Numbered from the stretch's first letter, positions 41,734 to 50,558 are shown. The stretch: DNA of 64,000 bases from Pusillimonas caeni (GCF_003545815.1 NZ_PDUW01000001.1:682001-746000), one strand, 5' to 3'. Numbers and translations: made by a program. The notes: a model not told the origin generated them from the letters alone.

Positions 41734-42888
41734 ATGAACTACCGAAAACTGTTCTCGACTCTGGCCGCGGGCCTGGCCCTGGCGGCGACTTCGGCGGCGG
41801 CCCAGGCCCAAGTCAAGATCGGCGTCATATCGTCCAATACCGGCCCGGTGGCGCTGATCGGCATTCCCCAGAAAAACACGGTACCGCTGCTGCCCAAGGA
41901 AATCGGCGGCCAGCAGGTCCAGTACATCGCCTATGACGACGGCAGCGACCCTTCCAACACCGTCACCCTGGTCAAGAAGCTCATCACCGAGGACAAGGTC
42001 GATGCCATCGTCGGCCCCTCGAGCTCGCCCAACGCCATGGCGGCGCTCGACTTCGTGGCCGAGGCCAAGATGCCCCTGCTCGCGCCGGTGGGCACCATCG
42101 CCATCGTGCTGCCCATGGACGACAAGCGCAAATGGGTGTTCAAGACCACTCAGAACGACGGGTTGGTCGCCGACAAGCTCGTCGGCCACATGGTCAAGAA
42201 CGGCGTCAAGACACTGGGCTTCATCGGCACCGGCGACACCTTCGGCGAAACCTGGTACGGGGTCATGCAGGACAAGCTCAAGGGCACGGGCATCGAGATC
42301 GTGGCCAACGAACGCTTCAAGCGGCCCGATACCTCGGTCACCGGCCAGGCCCTGCGCGTGCTCAGCGCCAAGCCCGACGCCGTCCTCATCGCCGCGCCCG
42401 GCGGTCCCTCCGTGCTGCCCGAGGCCACGCTCAAGGACATGAACTACAAGGGCACCTTCTATCAGACGCACGGCGCGGCCCTGAACGAGTTCCTGAAGCT
42501 GGGCGGCAAGAAGGTCGAAGGCACCATCGTGGCCGGCAGCGTCATGCTCGTGCCCGACCAGGCGCCCGACAGCAACCCCGCCAAGAAGGTGGCGCTGGAA
42601 TACATCAATGCCTACAAAGCCATGCACGGCAGCGAACCGGCCACTTTCGGCGGCAATATGTATGACGCCGGCCTGCTGCTTCAACAGGCCATCCCCGAAG
42701 CGCTCAAGAGCGCCAAGCCGGGCACGGAAGAGTTCCGCGTGGCTTTGCGCGACGCGCTCGAGAAGGTCAAGGACCTGGCCGGCACCCAGGGCATCTACAA
42801 CATGACCCCCGAAGACCACAGCGGCTTCGACGAGCGCGGCGTCGAGCTGCTCACCGTCAAGGACGGCAACTGGCAATTGATCCAGTAA
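41734..42888 (+). CDS. ABC transporter periplasmic binding protein, paralogue of that at 21369
   Basis: The 384-residue protein has a signal peptide (cleavage after AQA, about residue 27) and the type I periplasmic-binding fold of the branched-chain amino acid / benzoate group. It aligns from end to end with the protein at 21369 (shared VDAIVGP, DDKRKWVF / DKRHWVF, IEIVANER..RPDTSVT, PGTEEFRVALRD / PGTVEFRTALRD). GGAGACAAGC precedes the ATG. No permease or ATPase of this family lies nearby, so it must use a transporter encoded elsewhere. Confidence 0.88.
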   Translation: MNYRKLFSTLAAGLALAATSAAAQAQVKIGVISSNTGPVALIGIPQKNTVPLLPKEIGGQQVQYIAYDDGSDPSNTVTLVKKLITEDKVDAIVGPSSSPNAMAALDFVAEAKMPLLAPVGTIAIVLPMDDKRKWVFKTTQNDGLVADKLVGHMVKNGVKTLGFIGTGDTFGETWYGVMQDKLKGTGIEIVANERFKRPDTSVTGQALRVLSAKPDAVLIAAPGGPSVLPEATLKDMNYKGTFYQTHGAALNEFLKLGGKKVEGTIVAGSVMLVPDQAPDSNPAKKVALEYINAYKAMHGSEPATFGGNMYDAGLLLQQAIPEALKSAKPGTEEFRVALRDALEKVKDLAGTQGIYNMTPEDHSGFDERGVELLTVKDGNWQLIQ

Positions 42889-42909
42889 TCCGCCCGCATT
42901 CCACCCTCA

Positions 42910-42954
42910 AGCCATGGCCCAGGACCTGTTAACAGGCCCTGGGCGGCCATGGCT
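42910..42954. repeat. 45-bp near-perfect palindrome
   Basis: The stretch is symmetrical around GTTAAC: the outer 8 bp (AGCCATGG / CCATGGCT) and inner CCTGTT / AACAGG pair perfectly, with one mismatch and a 3-base bulge between. It starts 22 bp after the stop of the binding-protein gene and ends 17 bp before the next start. There is no U-tract. It could be a terminator-like stem or a large operator. Confidence 0.7.
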
Positions 42955-42970
42955 CTCTTCCCGGCAGCAC

Positions 42971-43984
42971 ATGAACACCACAGCATCCGTTCCGGACGGG
43001 GAGGCTTTCGCCCTCGTATGCCGCGAATACGGCAATCCCCCCGACATCCAGCGCCAGGCACTGGAGCCGTCCGCCCCGCTCGAGGCCGATGAAGTCCTGA
43101 TCGACGTCCATTGCGCGGCCTTCAACTTCACCGACCACCTGCTGGTGCAGGGTCGCTATCAGGAACGGCCGCCCACACCCTTCGTGCCGGGCCTGGACGC
43201 CGCCGGCGTGGTGCGTTCGGCCGGCCCCCGGGCGGCCCGCTTCAAGCCGGGCGACAAAGTCATTTCCAGCGGCGTGGTGGGCGCCTGGTCCACCCGCCTG
43301 GCCGCGCCCGAACATCGGCTGGTCCCGGTGCCGGACCGGGTCGGCCTGGCCGACGCCGTGGGCTCGATCAATTCCCATCTCACCGCCTACCACGGGCTGC
43401 TCGACCGCGCCCGGCTGCAAGCCGGCGAGCGCGTGCTGGTGCTGGGCGCCAACGGCGCCGTCGGCAAGGCCTGCGTCCAGATCGCGGGGCATGCCGGCGC
43501 CGAGGTCTATACCGTCGTCCGCGGCGACGGCGATACCTTTCGCCTGGCTCGACAGGGCGGCGACCACGGCCGAACCGTTCCGGCCGGCGAACTCAAGCAG
43601 GGCCTGCGCGAACTGCTGGGCCGACAGGGCGCGGACGTCGTGGTCGACCCCGTGGGCGACCGCTTCACCGAGGCCGCGGTGCGCAACCTGGCCTGGCGCG
43701 GCCGGCTATTGGTGGTGGGATTTGCCGCCGGCGACATTCCACACATACCCACCAACCTGCTTCTGCTCAAGGGCTGCGGCATTCTGGGCGTGTATTGCGG
43801 CGGCCTCCTCATCCAGGAAACAGACGCCTTCACCAGGCAGCTGGCAGCCATGCTCGAACTCATGGGTTCGGGGGTGCTGACCGCTTCGCCGCACGAGCTG
43901 GTGCCCGCCCATGACTTTCAGCAGGCATGGAGCCGATTCTCATCGGCCCCGCGCGGCACCAAGGTCGTATTGAGTTTTGCCTGA
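42971..43984 (+). CDS. Quinone-oxidoreductase-type dehydrogenase (MDR superfamily)
   Basis: The 337-residue medium-chain dehydrogenase/reductase has the GroES-like N-terminal half (FVPGLDAAGVVRSAG) and an NADPH-binding Rossmann half with VLGANGAVGKACVQIA. Zinc-binding cysteines of alcohol dehydrogenases are missing, so it is of the quinone oxidoreductase / enoyl reductase type. I use the ATG at 42971; a start at 42914 is in frame but lies inside the palindrome. It begins a run of co-directional genes that includes a feruloyl-CoA-synthetase-like ligase. Confidence 0.83.
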   Translation: MNTTASVPDGEAFALVCREYGNPPDIQRQALEPSAPLEADEVLIDVHCAAFNFTDHLLVQGRYQERPPTPFVPGLDAAGVVRSAGPRAARFKPGDKVISSGVVGAWSTRLAAPEHRLVPVPDRVGLADAVGSINSHLTAYHGLLDRARLQAGERVLVLGANGAVGKACVQIAGHAGAEVYTVVRGDGDTFRLARQGGDHGRTVPAGELKQGLRELLGRQGADVVVDPVGDRFTEAAVRNLAWRGRLLVVGFAAGDIPHIPTNLLLLKGCGILGVYCGGLLIQETDAFTRQLAAMLELMGSGVLTASPHELVPAHDFQQAWSRFSSAPRGTKVVLSFA

Positions 43985-44018
43985 TCAACGCAATCATTTT
44001 TCAAACCGAGTTCGCGTC

Positions 44019-45932
44019 ATGAGCACCACCGTACAGCAAGCGCCCGCCGTCCTTTCCCCGGAGCGCTCCACCGCGCCTTTCCGCCCCGTCCACTTCGCGC
44101 CCGTCGAGATCGACGTGCAGCAGCGGCCCGACGGGGTCGTCCTGGTCAGCAACCGGCAGCCTCTGGGCGCGCTGCCCGTGCGCCAGCTCGGCGACTATCT
44201 GCGGCGCCACGCCCGCGAACGGCCAGAACAGACGTTCCTGGCCGAACCCGACGGCCGCGGCCGCTGGACGCGGCTCAGCTATGCCCAGGCGCGCCGGAAG
44301 GCCGACGCACTGTCGCAATGGATGCTGAACCTGGGTTTGCCGGACGATCGGCCCATCATGGTGCTGAGCGAAAACAGCATCCACCACGCATTGCTGCAAT
44401 TGGCCGCCATGCAGATCGGTATTCCGGTCATGCCGGTTTCCACCGCCTACAGCCTGATGTCGCGCACCTGCGGCAAAGTGGGCGACCTGGTGCGCCGCTT
44501 TCAGCCTTCGCTGATCTACGCCTCGGACCCCGGCCGCTACGGCAACGCCCTGCGCCTGGCCAAGACGCTGGGAGACGCCCTGCTGCTGGCCGATGCGCCC
44601 GAAGCAGGCTTGATCGACATGGTCTTCGAGGACGGGCTGGGCACCGCGCCCACGCCCGAACTCGAAGCGCGCTACGATCGCATCGGCCTGGACGACACCG
44701 CCCGCCTGCTGCTCACCTCGGGCTCCACCGGCAACCCCAAGGCCGTCATCATGACCCAGCGCAACATCATCTCGTCGGGCGTGCTGTGGGACCAGGTATG
44801 GCCCTTCCTGGCCGAGCAGCCGCTCGTCCTGCTCGACTGGCTGCCCTGGAACCATACAGCCGGCGCCCACGGCACTTTCAGCATGGCCTTGAGGCATGGA
44901 GGCAGCCTGTACATCGACGACGGCAAGCCCGTGCCCCAATTGATGGACCGCAGCATCGCCCACTTGCGCGAACTGCGTCCCAACGTCATGGTCAACGTGC
45001 CGCGCGGCCTGGACATGCTGGTGGCCAGCATGGAGGCCGACCCCGCCATCGCAGACGACCTGTTTCCCAATCTCGAGGTCATCGTCTACGGCGGCGCGGC
45101 GCTGTCCCCCGCCACTCTGCACAAGCTCGAGCATTTCAGTGTGCAAGCGACGGGACGGCGCATCCCCATCAGCTCGTCTCTGGGCTCGACCGAAACCACC
45201 ATGCCCGCCACGCTGATCTGGTGGCCGCCGCATGCCCTGGGCACGCTGGGGCTGCCCGCGCCCGGGGTCGAGGCCAAGCTGGTGCCCGACGGCGAGCGCT
45301 TCGAGATCCGTTTCCGCGGCGACAACATCACTCCCGGCTACCATCGCGACCCCCAGGCCAACCAGGACACTTTCGACGAAGAGGGCTTCCTCAAGACCGG
45401 CGACGCCGTCGCCTGGGCCGATCCGGACCGGCCGGAGCACGGGCTGATCTACGCGGGACGGCTGGCCGAGAATTTCAAACTGTCGACCGGCACCTGGGTC
45501 TCGGTGGCGACGGTGCGCACGGAATTGCTGGAACATCTGCGCCCCTGGGTGGCCGACGCCGTGCTGGCGGCGCCCAACCAGCACGAGCTGGGTGCCATGC
45601 TGTTCATCGATTTCAATCGGGTCCGCAAGCAGTTGCCCGATTGCGCGCCGCTGTCCGAACAGGACATCGCCTGCCACGAGCCGCTCAAGCAGCTCATCGC
45701 ACAGGGCATTCGGGACTACAACGCGCGCTTTCCCGGCAGCAGCACGCGCATCGCGCGCGCCATGCTGCTGGACAGCCCGCCCAGCATCGATGCCGGCGAG
45801 ATCACCGACAAGGGGCACATCAACCAGCGCGGCGTGCTCACGCTGCGCAGCGAGGCCCTGCAGCGTCTATACTGCGCGGATGCAGACGGCAATGATTGCC
45901 TCGTGTTCGATTCCAGACGAGACTCCAAGTAG
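44019..45932 (+). CDS. Acyl/aryl-CoA synthetase, feruloyl-CoA synthetase-like
   Basis: The 637-residue AMP-binding enzyme activates a carboxylic acid with ATP and CoA. Motifs: P-loop-like LLLTSGSTGNPKAV, the acceptor-site YGGAALSP and SLGSTETTMPA, and the hinge region IYAGRLAENFKLSTGTWVSV. Length and the FRPVHFAPVEIDVQQRPDG N-terminus resemble the feruloyl-CoA synthetase group that starts degradation of hydroxycinnamates. The matching hydratase/lyase (Ech) and vanillin dehydrogenase are not in the window, so the substrate remains open. Confidence 0.83.
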   Translation: MSTTVQQAPAVLSPERSTAPFRPVHFAPVEIDVQQRPDGVVLVSNRQPLGALPVRQLGDYLRRHARERPEQTFLAEPDGRGRWTRLSYAQARRKADALSQWMLNLGLPDDRPIMVLSENSIHHALLQLAAMQIGIPVMPVSTAYSLMSRTCGKVGDLVRRFQPSLIYASDPGRYGNALRLAKTLGDALLLADAPEAGLIDMVFEDGLGTAPTPELEARYDRIGLDDTARLLLTSGSTGNPKAVIMTQRNIISSGVLWDQVWPFLAEQPLVLLDWLPWNHTAGAHGTFSMALRHGGSLYIDDGKPVPQLMDRSIAHLRELRPNVMVNVPRGLDMLVASMEADPAIADDLFPNLEVIVYGGAALSPATLHKLEHFSVQATGRRIPISSSLGSTETTMPATLIWWPPHALGTLGLPAPGVEAKLVPDGERFEIRFRGDNITPGYHRDPQANQDTFDEEGFLKTGDAVAWADPDRPEHGLIYAGRLAENFKLSTGTWVSVATVRTELLEHLRPWVADAVLAAPNQHELGAMLFIDFNRVRKQLPDCAPLSEQDIACHEPLKQLIAQGIRDYNARFPGSSTRIARAMLLDSPPSIDAGEITDKGHINQRGVLTLRSEALQRLYCADADGNDCLVFDSRRDSK

Positions 45933-45941
45933 AGACCCGGC

Positions 45942-46625
45942 ATGCCTGATTCGCTACATCTGTATGGTTCGCCCATCAGCACTTATTACAACAAGGTCAA
46001 GATCGCCTTGATCGAACTGGACCTGCCCTTCGAAGAAATCGAAGTCCTGCCCGGGGCGGGGCAGTGGCCCGATTCGGGCAGCCCTAGCGGCAAGATTCCC
46101 TTCCTGCGCCGCGGCAGCGAGTACGTCTACGAATCCCAGGCCATCGTCGAATATCTCGAGGACATCCGCGCAGGCGGGATGCCTTCGCTGTTTCCCTCCG
46201 GCCCTCTGCAGCGCGCCCGGTGCCGCGAGCTCATCCTGTACCTCGAGCTGTATCTGGACGCCCCGATGCGGCCCATTTATCAGTCGGTGTTCTGGGGCAA
46301 GGAAATGCCGGAGGGCCTGCTCGAGCGCACCCTGGAAGATCTGAAGAAAGGCCTGTGCATCCTCCTGCGGCGCGCCAGCCTGAACCCCTGGCTTTGCGGC
46401 GACGAATTCACCCACGCCGACAGCGCGGCCTGGGTTCACCTCAGTACCATTCAGTGGGCCGTGGCCATCGCGGGACACAAGACCTTTCTGCAAGAGCAGG
46501 CGCCCGAACTCGCCCCCTACCTGCAGCGCCTGGCCGAACGCCCCAGCGTCGCGCGGACCGAAGCCGACCGCCGCGAAACTTCGCGCCGCATCAAGGCCGA
46601 ACGCGCCGCGGCGAAAGGCGGCTGA
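45942..46625 (+). CDS. Glutathione S-transferase family protein
   Basis: The 227-residue protein has an N-terminal thioredoxin-like domain (LHLYGSPISTYYNKVKIALIELDLPFEE; residues 1-80, SEYVYESQAIVEYLED for glutathione gamma-glutamyl binding) and a C-terminal helical domain. It starts 9 bp after the CoA synthetase stop and ends 1 bp before the TetR gene, so all three are co-transcribed. Placement suggests detoxification or ether-bond cleavage linked to aromatic catabolism; the substrate is unknown. Confidence 0.87.
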   Translation: MPDSLHLYGSPISTYYNKVKIALIELDLPFEEIEVLPGAGQWPDSGSPSGKIPFLRRGSEYVYESQAIVEYLEDIRAGGMPSLFPSGPLQRARCRELILYLELYLDAPMRPIYQSVFWGKEMPEGLLERTLEDLKKGLCILLRRASLNPWLCGDEFTHADSAAWVHLSTIQWAVAIAGHKTFLQEQAPELAPYLQRLAERPSVARTEADRRETSRRIKAERAAAKGG

Positions 46626-46626
46626 C

Positions 46627-47238
46627 ATGGCGCGTCCCAAGGCCCTGGACTATGAAGTCCGCAAGCAGGATATCTTGCGCGCCGCGGCCGTCATGTTCGC
46701 CAAGAAAGGCTACAACGAGACGCTGCTCGAAGACATCGCCGAGCAATGCGGCATCGGCAAGTCATCGCTGTATCACTACCACCGCTCCAAGCACGCCATT
46801 CTGTATGGCCTGATCAAATGGAAGATCGAGGACCTGGCCTGGAAAGTGGACGCCGCGGTCGAAGCCGCCGGCACGCCCGAAGAGCAGTTCCATGCCATGA
46901 CGGCCACGCTGGTGAACGAATATCTGCGCGTTCCCGACGAGATCACGGTGCTGCTGACCATGCCGCGCCACCTGAACGCGGCAGCGAAAAGCTCCATATC
47001 GCAGATCCAGCACCGCATCATCAACCGCATGGTGCTGCTGGTGCAGGCGCTGCGCCCCGACGTCGAAGTCACGCGCAAGAAGCTCACCGCCATGGCCATG
47101 CTGTATTTCGGCATGACCAACTGGATCCACGTCTGGTACAAGCCCTCGGGCTCCATCAATGCCAGTGAACTGTCGGGCATGATCGTGCGCATCTTCCTGG
47201 ATGGCATCAACGGCATGGACCCAGAGCAGCTGACATGA
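46627..47238 (+). CDS. TetR/AcrR-family regulator
   Basis: The 203-residue regulator has the N-terminal helix-turn-helix (RAAAVMFAKKGYNETLLEDIAEQCGIGKSSLYHYHRSKHAIL) and an all-helical ligand domain with the MPRHLNAAAKSSISQIQHRIINRMV segment, close to the KstR2/FadR-like acyl-CoA-sensing subgroup. Embedded in the operon with a CoA synthetase, it probably represses these genes and responds to the CoA ester formed. Its stop overlaps the ABC ATPase start by 4 bp. Confidence 0.87.
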   Translation: MARPKALDYEVRKQDILRAAAVMFAKKGYNETLLEDIAEQCGIGKSSLYHYHRSKHAILYGLIKWKIEDLAWKVDAAVEAAGTPEEQFHAMTATLVNEYLRVPDEITVLLTMPRHLNAAAKSSISQIQHRIINRMVLLVQALRPDVEVTRKKLTAMAMLYFGMTNWIHVWYKPSGSINASELSGMIVRIFLDGINGMDPEQLT

Positions 47239-48047
47239 GCCAGGCCTCATTCGCCGCCACCGAAGCCGATGCGGGCAATGTTCGCATCGCGGCCATCGCA
47301 ACCGATGGCCTGGGCATAGGCTATGGCCAGAAACAGGTCGGGCACAACATCACGCTGCGGCTTGCCGAAGGCGAGATTCTTTGCCTGCTGGGCCCCAACG
47401 GCAGCGGCAAAAGCACCCTGCTCAAGACCCTGCTGGGCCTGCTGCCGGCGCATGCCGGAAGCGTCGACGTGCTGGGCCGCCCGCTGGCCCAATGGCCGCG
47501 CCGCGAGCTGGCCCGCCAGCTGGGCTACGTGCCCCAGGCCCACAGCGGCGAATTTCCGTTTACCGTGGAAGAGATCGTGCTGATGGGCCGCACGGCGCAT
47601 ATGCCGCGATATGCCGTCCCCGGAGCCGAAGACCGCCGCATCGCCCACGAAAGCCTGGACACCCTGGGCATCCGCGCGCTCGCCCCCGAGCCGTTCACGC
47701 ACATCAGCGGCGGCGAACGCCAGCTTGCCCTGATCGCCCGCGCCCTGGCCCAGCAGCCGTCCATCCTGATCATGGACGAACCCACGGCCAGCCTGGACTT
47801 CGGCAACCAGCTCCGCGTGCTGGAAAAAATCCGCCGGCTCAAGCAGGAAGGGCTTGCCATCCTGCTGTGCACCCACCAGCCCGAGCACGCGGCCCGCCTG
47901 GCCGACCGCGTCGCGCTGTTCAAAGACGGCACTTTGCACGCCACCGATGCTCCCGCCGCCCTGCTGACCGTGCCTCGCCTGGCCTGGCTGTATGGCTTGG
48001 AAGAAGAGGAACTGCGGGCGTGGAGCGCAACGGGGCTTCCTGGTTGA
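47235..48047 (+). CDS. ABC transporter ATP-binding protein, FepC/BtuD-like
   Basis: The 270-residue ATPase has Walker A GPNGSGKST, signature ISGGERQ and Walker B ILIMDEPTAS, plus PRRELARQLGYVPQ and TVEEIVLMGRTAHMPRY, which place it in the iron-siderophore / B12 importer group. No FecCD permease or binding protein accompanies it, and the group is not usually found in aromatic operons, so its partner must be encoded elsewhere or past duplication left it orphaned. It overlaps the TetR stop by 4 bp and ends the operon. Confidence 0.88.
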   Translation: MSQASFAATEADAGNVRIAAIATDGLGIGYGQKQVGHNITLRLAEGEILCLLGPNGSGKSTLLKTLLGLLPAHAGSVDVLGRPLAQWPRRELARQLGYVPQAHSGEFPFTVEEIVLMGRTAHMPRYAVPGAEDRRIAHESLDTLGIRALAPEPFTHISGGERQLALIARALAQQPSILIMDEPTASLDFGNQLRVLEKIRRLKQEGLAILLCTHQPEHAARLADRVALFKDGTLHATDAPAALLTVPRLAWLYGLEEEELRAWSATGLPG

Positions 48048-48100
48048 CAAGCCAGCCGTTATGGAAGCATGTTAGTGCTGGACCCAGGAGCGCATCCCGG

Positions 48101-49231
48101 CTACGACTGCGAACATTGAGCGTATGGATAGTCTGTATAACCCGACACGCCGCCCGAGTAGAAAGTGGGCCGATGGTAAGGAGTCAGCGTAAGGCCATGG
48201 CGGATGCGCGCCGGCAGATCGGGATTCGATACGAAGTGGCGCCCGAACACCACGGCGTCCACAGAGCCCTGCTCGACCGCCACGGCCGCCGAGTCGGGGT
48301 CGAAGCCGCCGGCGGCGATGATCGGACCGGAGTAGTGCTTACGCATCAGCTTCGACACAAAAGGCACGCCCGCAGTGAACTCGTCGCTGCGACCCGCGCC
48401 GCCGGCTCGCGGCTCGTAGAAATGCAGATATGCCAAGTTAAGGGCGGCCAAGCGTGAAACGACATGGCTATGCAGCGCTTCGGGATTACTATCAGTGCAT
48501 TCGTGAGAAGTGCTGAACGGGGAGAGGCGTACTCCGACACGCCCCGACGGCCAGATCGAGCATACAGCCTCGAGGGTTTCGAACAAAATGCGCGAGCGGT
48601 TTTCCATGCTTCCGCCATATTGGTCTGTGCGGTGATTGGTGCCGTCATTCAGGAACTGCTCGAGCAGAAATCCGTTGGCGCACTGCACCTCGACACCATC
48701 GAAACCAGCGTCTTTGGCGCGGGCCGCCGCTCGCCGATAGTCTTCGGCCACTGCGTGGATTTCGTCCACTGAAAGCGCATGCGGCGTTTCGTAGGGCATC
48801 GGACCGTTCGGCGTCAGTATCTCTCCGCTGCGCGCTATCGGCGACGGCGCAACCGGCAGCGCGCCTCCGTCCTGCAGAGAGGAATGCGAGATGCGGCCAA
48901 CGTGCCATAGCTGCAGCACAATCCGGCCGCCCGCCGCGTGAACCGCATCGCAGACTTTGCGCCATCCCCCGGTGTGCTCGTCGCTGTATATGGCAGTGGA
49001 ATTCGCATAGCCGCGCCCCTGCCGCGACACACAGGACGCCTCCGCGATGATCAGCCCCGCCGACGCCCGCTGCGCATAGTAGACGACGTTGAGCTCGGAC
49101 GGCACTCCATCGGCCTGTGCCCGCATACGGGACATCGGGGCCATGATGATGCGGTTCGGCAGCTTGATCTCGCCAAGGTCCAACGATCCGAATAATGCGG
49201 TCCTATCTATCGTTCCTGCAGCGCTGGGCAT
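48101..49231 (-). CDS. Old yellow enzyme-family NADH:flavin oxidoreductase with altered active site
   Basis: The 376-residue TIM-barrel protein matches the OYE family (LPNRIIMAPMSRMRA, QLWHVGRISH, RTDQYGGSMENRSR, ADAVVFGRHFVSNPDL-like end). In the region where OYE1 has His191, Asn194 and Tyr196, this protein reads VQCANGFLL: Gln183, Asn186, Phe188. The substrate-anchoring His and the proton-donor Tyr are therefore replaced. The ATG at 49231 has GGGAGGGAG upstream; a longer frame to 49321 lacks one. It is divergent from the hydrolase at 49422 across a site-rich control region. Confidence 0.85.
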   Translation of the reverse strand: MPSAAGTIDRTALFGSLDLGEIKLPNRIIMAPMSRMRAQADGVPSELNVVYYAQRASAGLIIAEASCVSRQGRGYANSTAIYSDEHTGGWRKVCDAVHAAGGRIVLQLWHVGRISHSSLQDGGALPVAPSPIARSGEILTPNGPMPYETPHALSVDEIHAVAEDYRRAAARAKDAGFDGVEVQCANGFLLEQFLNDGTNHRTDQYGGSMENRSRILFETLEAVCSIWPSGRVGVRLSPFSTSHECTDSNPEALHSHVVSRLAALNLAYLHFYEPRAGGAGRSDEFTAGVPFVSKLMRKHYSGPIIAAGGFDPDSAAVAVEQGSVDAVVFGRHFVSNPDLPARIRHGLTLTPYHRPTFYSGGVSGYTDYPYAQCSQS

Positions 49232-49275
49232 GCAACTCCCTCCCGTCCGGCGCTGACGCAAGCCAACGCAATCCA

Positions 49276-49311
49276 TATCAAAATTCAGAACATGTTTTCC
49301 ATAATATAGTA
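49276..49311 (-). promoter_or_regulatory. Tandem TTCT-N7-AGAA-type boxes before the OYE gene
   Basis: TATCAAAATTCAGAA (49276-49290) and TTCCATAATATAGTA (49297-49311) begin 21 bp apart in the AT-rich gap. The first is a strong match to the motif seen at 55799, 55820, 56083 and 59122; the second is degenerate. Predicted operator for the OYE-like gene. Confidence 0.5.
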
Positions 49312-49371
49312 TCAAACTCAATATGAGGTCAATAAATCCACAAGCTCCTCGACAAATCGAATAAACACATT

Positions 49372-49407
49372 TATCATTTAACAGAACTTAACTTTCAAAT
49401 AATAGAA
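49372..49407 (+). promoter_or_regulatory. Tandem TTCT-N7-AGAA-type boxes before the hydrolase gene
   Basis: TATCATTTAACAGAA (49372-49386) and TTTCAAATAATAGAA (49393-49407) begin 21 bp apart; both are followed by C. The second ends 14 bp before the start codon, overlapping or adjoining the AGGAGG ribosome site region. Predicted repressor sites for the downstream hydrolase gene. Confidence 0.55.
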
Positions 49408-49421
49408 CAAAAGGAGGGCTA

Positions 49422-50558
49422 ATGGAATCTTCAGAACTGGTCGTTCTAGAGGCCAAGCCGGGCGCGGCAATGGACAGCCAATCCGGCCTGCATACCGGGC
49501 GTCCACGCATCTACGGCAAGCTGACCCGACCCACGGGATCGAAAACGGCGGCATTGCTGCTACACCCCACCAGCAACTACATGGGGCATTACCTGATTGA
49601 ACCTTTGGCACGCCGCGGTATAGCGACGCTCGCTCAAAATACCCGCTACGTCGGCAACGACAGCCTGCTCCAAATGGAGTACGTACTGCTCGACGTCGGA
49701 GCGGCGGTCTCGTACCTGCGCAGTATCGGCTTTGAACGTGTCGTCCTGATCGGCAACTCGGGCGGAGCGGCAACGATGAGCTTCTATCAGGCACAGGCCG
49801 AGAAACTGACCATCTCCGACACGCCCGCCGGCGACCCTGTTCACATCAAACCCGAAGACCTTCCCAAAGCCGACGGCATCGCCCTCACCGCTTCTCATAT
49901 AGGGCGCGCTCGAGTCATGCTTTCTGCGATCGATCCCTCCGTTACCGACGAAAGCGACCCGCTCTCGACGAACCCTGAGCTGGATATGTATGGGCCGGCC
50001 CATACACCACCCTATTCGCCGGATTTCGTCGCCCGCTACCGCGCCGCGCAGCACGAACGCGTCAAGCGCATCTCGGATCGGGCAATCGAGCGACTGCGCT
50101 ACTTGCGCTCGCTACCCGAACCGATACACGACGAGGCCTTCATCGTCTATAGAACCTACGCGGATCCGCGCTACCTCGATCTTTCGCTGGATGCAAACCA
50201 GCGGGTCGCGGGCGGTATACGAAGCCATAGTCACAAGATGGGCCCGAAGGCGGTGAACTACAGTACAAACAGCCTCGCGCGCTTTACCACCTGCACCGCC
50301 TGGCTCAGCCAGTGGTCGTTCGACCATTCTCGTGCCGATGGGCCCCAGAACCTCGCCCGGACCAGCGTGCCAATCGTCCTGCTGGAACACACCGCCGATG
50401 CCTCGGTGTATCCCAGTCACATGGAAGAATGGCGGCAAGCGGGCGGAGAACGCCTCGTGTCGCATGATATCGTCGGCGGCACCCACTACCTTTTCAATCA
50501 ACCCGCCCTCATCGAGCAGTCGGCGGACCTCATCCGGGACTGGGCGAACAGGCTTTGA
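49422..50558 (+). CDS. Alpha/beta hydrolase-fold protein
   Basis: The 378-residue protein has the early strand ALLLHPTSNYMGHYLIEPL, the elbow LIGNSGGAATMSF with the predicted nucleophile Ser, and a C-terminal His in VGGTHYLFNQPA; the acid is probably in LEHTADASVYP. It is longer than simple esterases because of an insertion between about 140 and 270 rich in polar residues. AGGAGGGCTA precedes the ATG. It is a single gene between the OYE-like gene (divergent) and the aconitase operon (convergent). The substrate is not evident. Confidence 0.8.
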   Translation: MESSELVVLEAKPGAAMDSQSGLHTGRPRIYGKLTRPTGSKTAALLLHPTSNYMGHYLIEPLARRGIATLAQNTRYVGNDSLLQMEYVLLDVGAAVSYLRSIGFERVVLIGNSGGAATMSFYQAQAEKLTISDTPAGDPVHIKPEDLPKADGIALTASHIGRARVMLSAIDPSVTDESDPLSTNPELDMYGPAHTPPYSPDFVARYRAAQHERVKRISDRAIERLRYLRSLPEPIHDEAFIVYRTYADPRYLDLSLDANQRVAGGIRSHSHKMGPKAVNYSTNSLARFTTCTAWLSQWSFDHSRADGPQNLARTSVPIVLLEHTADASVYPSHMEEWRQAGGERLVSHDIVGGTHYLFNQPALIEQSADLIRDWANRL

